Of a DNA stretch of 64,000 bases, positions 44,577-53,499 are shown in pieces. The notes beneath the pieces were generated by a model. The model searched no databases and was not told the DNA's origin. It saw only the letters and a program-made list of their open reading frames with translations. Origin of the DNA: Haliclona indistincta (Eukaryota > Porifera > Demospongiae > Haplosclerida > Chalinidae); the NCBI GenBank assembly GCA_964017065.1, contig OZ024790.1:1730631-1794630 (forward strand), in the 5' to 3' direction. Positions within the stretch are counted from its first letter, which is position 1. Every line of letters begins with the position of its first letter. The position numbers and the translations under genes are program-made.

Positions 44577-45112
44577 TAGCCTCGTCCCCAGGCCAATTTT
44601 TTTCGCTTACGAAACGGACGAACGAAAACGGAAGCGCGAAAAAAGGGCCTGGTATCTATTGCAAGGGTGATCGACCTTTGACCATTCCCCAGAATCTGGG
44701 GAATCCGTTCACACTTGAATATTTGTTTGTGATATTAGCCCGTCTATTCACGTCAAAATGGCGCTCTAAGAGGCCTACTGTCTGCGTTGCAACCTGTAGA
44801 AGCGGATCTAGTGCTCAAGTACGAGCAGCGGAGTCCTGTCTGTGCTGACATGTTTGAAATACAATCGTTCACAGAGTCTCTTCGAAAACCCAGTATCTGG
44901 CGTCTACCACGTTGCTGCATTCGTCAGCAGCGTAACTACAGCAATGCTGTGCACAGCAGGCCTTGTACAGCCCTGTATCGACAATCAGTAGCCAAGCCAC
45001 GTGTTTTCATAGCTAGCGCATGCGCACAATTACCCATACAATAGATACCAGGCCTTAATTTTCGCTTATTCGTTCGTTTCGTTGCGAAAATTAATGGCAG
45101 GGGACGAGGCTA
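44577..45112. mobile_element. TIR element, 536 bp, 9-bp target duplication
   Basis: Termini TAGCCTCGTCCCC and GGGGACGAGGCTA are perfect 13-bp inverted repeats; inner CGCTTACGAAACG/CGTTTCGTTGCG pairs extend them. The direct duplication CCAGTGTGC is exact at 44568-44576 and 45113-45121. A 9-bp duplication suggests a Mutator-like origin; if one base is coincidence, an 8-bp hAT or P type is possible. An inner direct/inverted pair CCTGGTATCTATTG (44649) / CAATAGATACCAGG (45041) is also present. No coding region called. Confidence 0.88.
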
Positions 45113-45144
45113 CCAGTGTGCGTACACGTGAAGGTGCCAAGGCG

Positions 45145-46890
45145 AACCCGGTTTTAACCCAGTTCAACCCACAATACGTATGTGGGTTGAACTGGGTTGA
45201 AACCGGGTTCGCCAAAACCGGAACTTTGCAGATCGAGTGCGGAAGCGATCTATCCGAGTTCAACCTGGGTTGAACCAAGGGCGTATAGAGAGAAGAGGGC
45301 ATGCAACGCAATACTATCCGTGAAAACATCGAAATCTTTATTGTTACTAAGAATAGCACTTTCCGTTATCAATTATTGTTATGGTATACGGAGAGTAAAC
45401 GGAAATTGACGTCACTACACAAAGTAATGGCAGCCAAGCTGAAGAACACTGCACAATACCATGTTGCGCGCGCGGATCACAGCCACGCCTGTCAAAGCAG
45501 AGAAAGACCGTGACTTCGCCTCTGTCAGATACAGCTCGTCGCCTGTTGCTGGTCAAAAAGCAAATACTCTGCAGCCGATCAGCAGAAAGCGACAGCGCCA
45601 ACGATAGCAAGACAGCAGTTTCGTTTTACCTGCGTCTCAGCCAACGCCATCAGTGATACGCGACATGGTTGGCAACCAGTATCCACAGCTTCATGTCGAT
45701 TGTAGATTTGCCAGCTAGTTTTCCATGGAGCACGCCTCGACACGCCTAGTCAAGTACGCTGTATGACGCGTCCACGTTTAATGAACCTTGCGTGATGTCA
45801 CATCCGCGTGGGCGTAAAATCTAATGTTAGTAACAATAAAGATTAACCAACAGGCAGAGGAAGCTGAGAGACTGCGCGATGACCTATCATCAGGACTAAA
45901 GAGAGCCATGGACTTGGGCAGTGAGAAAGGTGCCTCCGGTTGGTTAATGACATTACCCATAAGTGAGCATGGGTTTGCTCTGCCCAAAGGCTCTTTTCGC
46001 GATGCTCTCTGTCTTCGATATGGATGGAAACCATCTAACCTACCCTCTCAATGTATATGTGGAACCAGCTTTTCCTCAGAACATGCTCTTAGTTGCCCTC
46101 ATGGGGGGTTTCCATCAATTCGTCATGATGACATAAGAGACCTGACTGCAAAACTTCTAACTGAGGTTTGCTCCAATGTAGCTGTAGAGCCCACCTTTAC
46201 AACCGCTTACAGGTGAAAGACTCGCTCATCTGACTTCAAACACAGAGGATGGTGCTCGGTTAGATGTTCATGCACAAGGATTCTGGGGTGACAGGCATCA
46301 GAGTGCATTTTTTGATGTAAGGGTTTTCAACCCCCTCGCACCAAGCAATTGCAGGTCATCCCTCACTTCAACATACAGACAGCATGAAGGCCTCAAAAGA
46401 CGTGCATACGAACAACGTGTTCGCGAGATTGAAATGGGCTCTTTTACACCAATTGTTCTCTCCGCAACAGGTGGCATGGCTCCTGCCGCCACCATCATGT
46501 ATAAGAGACTTGCCTCCCTACTGGCAGAAAAGCGTCACCAAACCTACAGCAAAACTATTTCTTGGCTCCGTTGCTCTATTGGGTTCTCTCTTGTAAGATC
46601 TGCTGTCATGTGTCTGCGGGGTTCACGCTCCTCCTTCCATCATCCAACTTCTGATGTTCACATGGATGTTGCAATCAGCGAGAGCCGTGTACCTATGATC
46701 TGAACTCTGAATAGACTATCACTATTTTTATTTTCAACTTTTTTCTTTCTACACCTCAGTGTGCTTTTGTGTACTTAAAAAAAAAAAAAAAAAGTGTCAC
46801 AGAGAAAAAAAAAACAATAAAGATTTCGATGTTTCTATGTGTTGCATGCCCTCTTCTCTCTATACGCCCTTGGTTGAACCCGGGTTCGCG
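45145..46890. mobile_element. Inverted-repeat-bounded block containing a retroelement fragment
   Basis: About 85 bp at 45255-45345 (AACCTGGGTTGAACCAAGGG ... CATCGAAATCTTTATTGTTA) are inverted at about 46805-46888 (AACAATAAAGATTTCGATG ... CGCCCTTGGTTGAACCCGGG). A smaller palindrome of AACCCGGTTTTAACCCAGTT type lies at 45147-45212. The enclosed DNA carries the endonuclease fragment at 45823-46703. Whether the inverted arms belong to a DNA element that captured the retroelement, or to two oppositely placed MITEs, is unresolved. Confidence 0.55.
45823..46830 (+). pseudogene. 5'-truncated retroelement, C-terminal endonuclease region
   Basis: Two overlapping frames (45824-46216, then homologous sequence continuing to about 46703) read KGASGWLMTLPISEHGF, FRDALCLRYGW, CICGTSFSSEHALSCPHGGF, RHDDIRDL, EPTF, then ARLDVHAQGFW, SAFFDVRVFNP, FTPIVLSATGGM, MYKRLASLL, SWLRCSIGF. 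This is a widespread C-terminal region of sponge and cnidarian retroelement proteins with a CCHC finger, RHD and D...DVRV, consistent with a restriction-enzyme-like endonuclease. There is a frameshift at about 46200. Poly(A)-type tracts (46779-46795, 46805-46814) and AATAAA follow. No reverse transcriptase is present, so the copy is 5' truncated. Confidence 0.7.
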
Positions 46891-47100
46891 CGCCAGTGCA
46901 GACAGTCCATTAGTGGTTTCTACCAACTCCATTTGCTAAGTATAGGTTAGACGATGGATTCGAGGTGTCTACGGGATTTAGATCACCGTGGAAACCGAAA
47001 TAGACGCCCTCGCGCTATGCGCTCGGGGCTATAGTTAAAACCCGGACCGGACCGGACCGGACCGGACCGCGGACCACGGACTGGACCAGCTACATGTATG

Positions 47101-47947
47101 TACGGAAGCCCAGAGCGGACATTCCACTTTCCATTTTCTACTTCCAGTTTCCACTTTCCATTTTGTAAAAACTACTAAAAAGCAAGGCAAAAACTGTAGA
47201 GCACACGTTGAAAGATGCATATTTAGCTTGAACCAGTAACCAGAGAGCGCGATAATATATCGGGGTGAGCCGGTTGCTCATTCCAGGCTTCCAGCACCTG
47301 GTCCTCATGTGCTTCGTGAGCCTGAGCGAGCACTCTCTATGTGAACATTAATTTTATCAGTAAAACAACGAAGTTTAAGGCCGGTTTGTAGATTCATGTT
47401 ACATGAAAACAAAGAAGCAGCAAGAAATTTGTGGATGTGTAACAAACAGCATGTAGGAATGGATCACTACAATGCATGATGCACACTTTAAATTTGACAT
47501 ACCATTGTTGGCATGAAGCCGGCATGCAGTTATGGACTGTATATCTTGGCACACACAACAGAGTTGTAGCATAGATAATGTACGATTGTAGTGATCCTGC
47601 TACTTATCCCGCATGTTTGTCAGAGCACACGAATGTGATTGTACTGTGCATGTACCTTGCATGTCATTGCACTGACCCAGGCTGTATGTCATTCTCTTTG
47701 TGAGATGAAGGGTGTGCTCGCTCAGGCTCGCGAACACATCCCAGCCGCGTGCTCATCGCGCTGGAAGCCTGGAATGAGCTACAACAGGAGCCCACTCCTG
47801 GCTACAACCGCTCTCTGGTTACTGGTCCAAGCTAAATAGGCATCTTTCAGCGTGTGCTCTACAGTTTTTGCCTTGCTTTTTACAAAATGGAAAGTGGAAA
47901 CTGGAAGTAGAAAATGGAAAGTGGAATGTCCGCTCTGGGCTTCCGTA
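47101..47947. mobile_element. Inserted foldback element, 847 bp
   Basis: Termini TACGGAAGCCCAGAGCGGAC and GTCCGCTCTGGGCTTCCGTA are perfect inverted repeats. TGTATG is duplicated on both sides (47095-47100, 47948-47953). The opposite arm of the host foldback (GCGCGCATACATGTAGCTGG, about 48478-48497) shows the uninterrupted sequence. Inner arms (CACTTTCCATTTT..., AACCAGTAACCAGAGAGCG...) extend the foldback over 150 bp each side. No coding region. Confidence 0.85.
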
Positions 47948-48087
47948 TGTATGCGCGCACGTGCCAGATACTAACGAGCGGGTACTGGTAAAACCAGGAA
48001 CGGGAAATGAGGAAACGGGAAATAAGAAACGGCGCCATTACTGCACTAAAACTATTAAATCCTAAACCCAAGACCCTAAAAACCTTC

Positions 48088-48350
48088 GCCTAACAGCGCC
48101 CAGTATGGACCTAACAGCGCCAGTATGGACCTAACGGCGCCAGTATGGACCTAACGGCGCCAGTATGGACCTAACGGCGCCAGTATGGACCTAACGGCGC
48201 CAGTATGGACCTAACAGCGTCCAGTACTATTATGGCATGTTAGGCGAATACTGAGCGCTGTTAGGTCCATACTGGCGCCGTTAGGTCCATACTGGCGCCG
48301 TTAGGTCCATACTGGCGCTGTTAGGTCCATACTGGGCGCTGTTAGGCGAA
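48088..48350. repeat. Tandem 20-bp repeat and its mirror
   Basis: About seven units of ACCTAACGGCGCCAGTATGG (48100-48232), then a 20-bp centre, then about four inverted units (48256-48345). It forms the loop end of the long foldback and could fold with itself in many registers. Confidence 0.88.
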
Positions 48351-48622
48351 GGTTTTTAGGGTCTTGGGTTTAGGATTTAATAGTTTTAGTGCAGTAATGG
48401 CGCCGTTTCTTATTTCCCGTTTCCTCATTTCCCGTTCCTGGTTTTACCAGTACCCGCTCGTTAGTATCTGGCACGTGCGCGCATACATGTAGCTGGTCCA
48501 GTCCGTGGTCCGCGGTCCGGTCCGGGTTTTAACTATAGCCTGCGCTCGGGACGTCTAAAACATCGGTTTCCGCGGTGATCTAAATCCCGTAGACACCTTG
48601 AATCCATCGTCTAACCTATATT

Positions 48623-49546
48623 ATAGCATAGCTAAGAGTGTTTGACCAATCAGATTGCCCAGTTGCCGGGTTATATTTCTCATATGACCCGCGGGTTTTC
48701 ATATGACCCGCGGGCTTTCATATGACCCAGCTACAAGTCATTGTGTTATTAATGGAATTCATGATTGATAATACTATTCATAATAACTGCTGTGTAAACA
48801 AAGTCGGATGAATACAACACAGAAAGCAGATGAATGATGACTGCGGAGATTTGCTGATTTGTTTTAGGTACACTGAACCTAGAGCTAGAAGGCTGTTGCT
48901 GCTGATGATGATAGGAGCTAGTAGGGGGTGCAGAGTAGGTAGATAGTGCTGTAACAGAGCTGGATATAGTGTCGAAGACTGAGGCAGTGAGGGAGGAGCT
49001 GGTTAGTGGAGATGGAAACACTGGAACAGTACGGTAGATTAGAGAGTGGACTGGATTATAGTTAGTGGCGAAGAGGCATTCTGGAAAAAGCTGGTGGGTG
49101 GTGACGGAAGTTGATGGGAGGTTAGCGGTAGTAGATGAAAGGATGGAGCTCGCAAGGGCTGGGCTGGGCTGATGGAAGTCACTGAGAGCGAGCTGCGCGA
49201 TGGTGGTGGCAGTACGTAGTAGCTGTGATAAAAGCTACTGCTCAGTGTTGGAAGACTAGCCGTAACTTGTTGAGTAGTTGGGTCAAAAACGTCGTCGTCT
49301 TGCGGGACAAAAACGCAGCAGCTCTGGACACAAAAAGACAGCAAGAGAGCGTTCCATCGTAGATTTTGCGTCGAAAAGTACTGTTGCTATGCTATAAATA
49401 ACTTAGATACCTCGTCCGCGGGTCATACGTGATTTATAAACCCTCCGCGGTAAGTAACGACCTCGCTACGCTCGGTCGTCACAACAACCGCGTCGGGTTT
49501 ATAAATCCCGTATGACCCTTGACTCGGTATCTAACTATTATTTATA
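48623..49546 (-). mobile_element. Crypton internal-deletion derivative
   Basis: It has the same left end as the full element at 49547 (ATAGCATAGCTA..GAGTGTTT.ACCAATCAG and repeated CATATGACCCGCGGGCTTT) and the same right end (hairpin, then CTAACTATTATTTA). Between these only the N-terminal coding portion is kept, in broken frames (about 48850-49360, reading proline/serine/threonine-rich sequence and DDDVFDP). About 1.3 kb containing the catalytic domain is deleted. Confidence 0.8.
49405..49532. repeat. Hairpin of the Crypton derivative
   Basis: GATACCTCGTCCGCGGGTCAT...GATTTATAAACCC is mirrored by GGGTTTATAAATCCCGTATG...CGGTATC. Nearly identical to 51590-51717. Confidence 0.88.
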
Positions 49547-49800
49547 GCATAGCTACGAGTGTTTAACCAATCAGATTGCTCAGTTGCCGGGTTATAATTC
49601 TCATATGACCCGCGGGCTTTCATATGACCCGCGGGCTTTGGCTACAAGTTATTGTGTTATTAATGAAATTCACGATCCATAATAATATTATTCATGATAA
49701 CTGCTGTGTAAACAATGTCTGAATACAATACAGAAGGTGAATGATGACTGTGGAGCTGAGGAATAGTGAGTGAGTAACTGAGTATAGTGTAGACAGATAG

Positions 49801-51543
49801 CTAGTCTGAGTCTGAGTCATAGATAACGCGCCTTCTTCTCTGAGGTTGAGTTGGCGATGGTGTGCTGCCGTAGAAGTTGACCGTGCAAGAAGTGAACGTT
49901 GCTCCTTGAGGAATTCCATTGCCAATAGAAGACGCACCAGTGCTGACAGAGGAGCTGCTAGAAGCAGTAGTGGCTCTGTTCATGATGTCTGAAATGTGTC
50001 TGCGCTGTTCATCAGAGGTACGTTTGTAGGACCGGACGCCTTCCAAACTTCGATGGCCGGTTCTTTCCATGACGAGTTGCTCGTCTATCCCAGAATGATA
50101 CAGCCTGCTCGTGGCTGTTGCTCTTAAAGAGTGGTTCGTTTTAAAGCCCGTTATTCCTGCCTCTTTGCACAGCTTAGTGACAGTGGTAGAAAGCGAGTTG
50201 TGGCCAAGTGGGTTGTTAGAATACCAGCATGTAGCTGTAGGGTTTCGAGCAGGCTGCAGATAGAACGATATGGCATCACTTGGGCACAGGCTACGATATT
50301 TTTCAAATATCCTCACAAAACAGCGGTCTTGGTTATCCACATTGGCATGGTGTTCTACGACTTTCTGCTTGACTTTTCGTCCTTTCAAGCCACCTGGATT
50401 GTTTTTTGAAACATCCTCTTTGTATCGTAAAAAGGGTGTTTCTCCTGGTTTTCTGATAACCTCGATCTGACATGGGTTGAGTCGTAGTTGTCGATGTTCC
50501 TGGCCGCTTCTCAAAGCAAAATACAGACCATTATAGAAAATCACTGTGTTTAGCAGCATTTTGGGGTCTTCTTCTCCCAGTAGACCATTTTGCCAAAGAA
50601 GATCCTCTTCTTCTTCTGATATAACTTCAGCTTGTTTTTTTTTCGTTCCAAGCCCCTCTCTTTGGAGACGCTTCATTTCGGCATCCAAGGAATCTCGAAA
50701 TTCTCTGAACTCAGGATCTTTGAATAGGTCAATATTCGGCTTTCCATTCCACCTAAGGTATCGCATAATACCAGCAGTGATGTGATGAATGGTATTAGGC
50801 GGATATTGAGACCCATCTCTCTTTCTTACTTCCAGTATAAACCTGGTAAGCCAATAGTTGAGTTGCTGTGGTGTTAGTGATAGAATGCTCCCTATTTGTT
50901 CTCCTGTAGTTGATTGTCGGTTGAGGCTCCACTGTTCCCAGAGATTCAAGCAGAATTTAGTGTCCTGTTGGGTGTTCTTAGGGATACCGTTCTGTCTCTC
51001 TTCTTGTACTTGTTGATTTGTTTTAGGTACTGTGAACCTAGAGTGTTGCTGCTGATGATAGGAGCTGGTAGGGGGAGCAGGGTAGATAGATAGTGCTGTA
51101 GCGGCAGAGCTGGATGGTGTTGAAGAGGCAGTGAGGGTGGAGCTGGTTAGTGGTGATGGGAATACTGGAACAGTAGTAAATGAGCTAGTTAGTGGCGAAG
51201 AGGCATTCTGGAAATAGCTGGTGAGTGGTGTTGTTAAGACGGAAGTTGATGGGAGGGTAGCGGATGAAAGGGTGGAGCTCACAAGGGCTGGGCTAGTATC
51301 GATGGAAGTCAGAGCGAGCTGCGCGTTCGTGGTGGTGGTAGCAGATGAAATGGTAGAGCTCACAAGGGCTGGGATAGTATCGATAGAAGTCAGAGCGAGC
51401 TGCGCGTTCGTGGTGGCGGCAGTAGCTGGTGCAAAAGCTACTGCTGTTGGAATACTAGCCGTAACTAATGGGTCGAAAACGTCGTCGTCTTCACAGAAAC
51501 TCAGGAGCTCTGGACACAAAAAGTCACTAAGAGAGAGTTCCAT
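49801..51543 (-). CDS. Crypton-type tyrosine recombinase (580 aa)
   Basis: One uninterrupted frame. Residues 1-190 are Ser/Thr/Pro/Ala-rich with internal repeats (AQLALTSIDT twice). Residues 190-310 are the N-terminal DNA-binding region (FCLNLWEQWSLNRQ, LNYWLTRFILEVRKRDGSQY, HHITAGIMRYLRW). The catalytic domain has the first Arg in LRSGQEHRQLR (about 344), HSLRAT giving HxxR (about 469), GHRS (about 495) and the Tyr in SYKR (about 504). HSLRATATSRLYHSG..EQLV and TGHRSLEGVR are typical of the Crypton-derived DUF3504/KIAA1958 group. All catalytic residues are present, so the protein may be active. The C-terminus is acidic (DSDSD). Start at 51543 (MELSLSDFLCPELL), 47 bp downstream of the hairpin. 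Confidence 0.93.
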   Translation of the reverse strand: MELSLSDFLCPELLSFCEDDDVFDPLVTASIPTAVAFAPATAATTNAQLALTSIDTIPALVSSTISSATTTTNAQLALTSIDTSPALVSSTLSSATLPSTSVLTTPLTSYFQNASSPLTSSFTTVPVFPSPLTSSTLTASSTPSSSAATALSIYPAPPTSSYHQQQHSRFTVPKTNQQVQEERQNGIPKNTQQDTKFCLNLWEQWSLNRQSTTGEQIGSILSLTPQQLNYWLTRFILEVRKRDGSQYPPNTIHHITAGIMRYLRWNGKPNIDLFKDPEFREFRDSLDAEMKRLQREGLGTKKKQAEVISEEEEDLLWQNGLLGEEDPKMLLNTVIFYNGLYFALRSGQEHRQLRLNPCQIEVIRKPGETPFLRYKEDVSKNNPGGLKGRKVKQKVVEHHANVDNQDRCFVRIFEKYRSLCPSDAISFYLQPARNPTATCWYSNNPLGHNSLSTTVTKLCKEAGITGFKTNHSLRATATSRLYHSGIDEQLVMERTGHRSLEGVRSYKRTSDEQRRHISDIMNRATTASSSSSVSTGASSIGNGIPQGATFTSCTVNFYGSTPSPTQPQRRRRVIYDSDSD

Positions 51544-51589
51544 CGTAGCTTTTGCGTCGAATGTACAGTTGCTATGCTATAAATAACTT

Positions 51590-51717
51590 AGATACCTCGT
51601 CCGCGGGTCATACGGGATTTATAAACCCTCCGCGGTAAGTAACGACCTCGCTACGCTCGGTCGTCACAACAACCGCGTCGGGTTTATAAATCCCGTATGA
51701 CCCTTGACTCGGTATCT
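51590..51717. repeat. Hairpin upstream of the Crypton recombinase
   Basis: Same 128-bp palindrome as 49405-49532; the loop carries CGACCTCGCTACGCTCGGTCG, itself palindromic. Position suggests a role as promoter, recombination end or replication/packaging structure; not determinable here. Confidence 0.88.
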
Positions 51718-51804
51718 AACTATTATTTATGATATTCATTGCACAATTGTACAGTATAATAACTGTTCTAGCCGCTGGTATCTTATACAAGTATATATGC
51801 GTAA

Positions 51805-52260
51805 TTATTGTGAGTGTGTGTTGTCCCTCTCATACAGGAGCAGGAGGAGGAAGGAATTACCACAACACAGCCACACACTGTACTGACTATACTATCAATA
51901 TCATACTGTGTCAATAACTAATTGAGACTCAACTATGACGTGCAATTATGTGTTATTTAAAACATAGTTTGGATCAAGCCATATCAATTATCTTCTCGTG
52001 AATTGTGCACTCACATTATCAAACTCTGTGTGCTCATGCAATGAGAACCTAAAACAGGTTTCGGTTAACAACTGTTGAATTGGTGGTTAGCTGTGCATGC
52101 ATAATTAAAGTATAATGACTGATTGGTAAAGTGAAGAAAAAGTAAAGAAGATAGTCAGAACTGCATGGCGTTCAAAATTAATCTGAGTTTAACTCGACTC
52201 AGAAACAGGTTGAACTGGTTTAAAACTGGGTTTGATTAGGGTTGCCACACACAGAGAAGC
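51805..52260 (+). pseudogene. Relic of a further ROCO 3' flank
   Basis: GTGAGTGTGTGTTGTCCCTC...CATACAGGAGCAGGAGGAGG matches the 3' flanks of ROCO1, 2 and 4, and continues colinearly with ROCO2 downstream sequence (AACATAGTTTGGA, GAGAACCTAAAACAGGTTTC, CTGTGCATGCATAATTAAAG). The gene body to which it belonged is missing, and the Crypton lies immediately upstream. Confidence 0.7.
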
Positions 52261-52299
52261 TGTCAGGGAGTTCTAGAGCTAAAAACAAGCACAGCATAT

Positions 52300-53349
52300 T
52301 TGTGCACAGCATATTTGTGTCAACAAGTACAGCATATTTGCTGGTAGAAACCCTCTGGTGAGTTGCAGTGTGCAGGCTGTACTGTAGCATGTGATGGTAT
52401 GTTTCTCTGGTGTGTACAGGAGGTAGCTGAACTGAAGGAGGAGGATATCACCAGTCACACAGCTACTGATACACAGCTACCCACAGCTACTGATACACAG
52501 CTACCCACAGCTACTGATACACAGCTACCCACAGCTACTGATACACAGCTACCCACAGCTACTGATACACAGCTACCCACAGCTACTGATACACAGCTAC
52601 CCACAGCTACTGATACACAGCTACCCACAGCTACTGATACACAGCTACCCACAGCTACTGATACACAGCTACCCACAGCTACTGCTACACAGCTACCCAC
52701 AGCTACTGATACACAGCTACCCACAGCTACTGATACACAGCTACCCACAGCTACTGATACACAGCTACCCACATGCAGCTACTGCTACACAGCTACCCAC
52801 AGCTACTGATACACAGCTACCCACAGCTACTGATACACAGCTACCCACAGCTACCCACAGCTACTGCTACACAGCTACCCACAGCTACTGATACACAGCT
52901 ACCCACAGCTACTGATACACAGCTACTGATACACAGCTACTGATACACAGCTACCCACAGCTACTGATACACAGCTACCCACAGCTACTGCTGGTGTTTG
53001 TGGTGACATCTCTAGAACACTCAGTGAGTTACAATGATGAGGAGAGTGTCCCTGTTATTATGTACTCATCACAGCTGAGAATGACCTGTGTGATGTGTTG
53101 GCTGTGATTCGTGATCTCAATGACTGGAAGGACCTTGGACTACAACTAGGCCTTCTCTACTCAACACTGACCGATATCGAGATCCATCGTCATTATAAAC
53201 AGAGTGAATGCAGGATAGACATGCTCTCAGCATGGCTACAGCAACAAGACAATGTCTCACAGAAGGGAGTCCCTTCGTGGAGTGTGTTGAAAGCTGCACT
53301 GCAGAGTATGGGAGAGCATGAGACAGCTGACAGGATCCACAGCAACTGA
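52300..53349 (+). pseudogene. ROCO4: 3' fragment with expanded minisatellite and intact Death exon
   Basis: Begins in the last codons of exon 1 (SKYSIFAGRNPL, ending 52357, with a stuttered CACAGCATATTTGTG before it). The whole ankyrin-Roc-COR part is absent. Exon 2 (52420-53023) contains about 22 ATDTQLPT units; a 4-bp insertion (CCCACATGCAGC) near 52772 throws the frame to a stop at 52807. Exon 3 (53075-53349) is an open Death domain (DLNDWKDLGLQLGLLYSTLT, MLSAWLQQQDN, VLKAALQSMG). It shares the longer structure of ROCO1's 3' end but without its 2-bp lesion. Confidence 0.85.
52461..52990. repeat. 24-bp minisatellite, about 22 units
   Basis: Units TACTGATACACAGCTACCCA with occasional GCTACACAG variants, one 12-bp and two 18-bp irregular units near 52850 and 52915. 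It reads ATDTQLPT on the plus strand. The minus strand is also open (GSCVSVAV repeats), but that is a by-product of the repeat. Confidence 0.93.
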
Positions 53350-53499
53350 TGGTGAGTTGTGACTAGTACATTATTGTGAGTGTGTGTTGTCCCTCTCATA
53401 CAGGAGCAGGAGGAGGAAGGAATTACCACAACACACTGTATCAGAAAAAAACTGTCTCTTACTATACACTATTCTTCAACAATTTGAAAATTTTTACAA

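Larger units (their letters stand above)
46936..48622. mobile_element. Long foldback element with another element inserted in its left arm
   Basis: The left arm (46936-47100, then 47948 to about 48238) is mirrored by the right arm (about 48240-48622): AGTATAGGTTAGACGATGGA at the outer end, the GGACC repeat region, ACATGTATGCGCGCACGTGC, GGAACGGGAAATGAGGAAAC, and CCTAAACCCAAGACCCTAAA. The centre is tandem repeats. Total arm length after removing the insert is about 400 bp. No gene. Confidence 0.82.
49547..51730 (-). mobile_element. Crypton element with full-length recombinase gene
   Basis: About 2.2 kb placed directly after its deletion derivative, in the same orientation. The left end has two CATATGACCCGCGGGCTTT repeats; the right end has a 128-bp hairpin upstream of the gene. 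There are no terminal inverted repeats joining the two ends and no target duplication is evident, both as expected for Cryptons. Right flank: ROCO 3'-flank sequence resumes at about 51805. Confidence 0.8.

Noticed and set aside
52455..52772. Minus-strand 105-codon frame reading GSCVSVAV repeats over the ROCO4 minisatellite (also 43287-43577)
   Set aside because: It is the antisense of a 24-bp repeat that has no stop in any multiple; the plus strand is explained by the ROCO exon structure.
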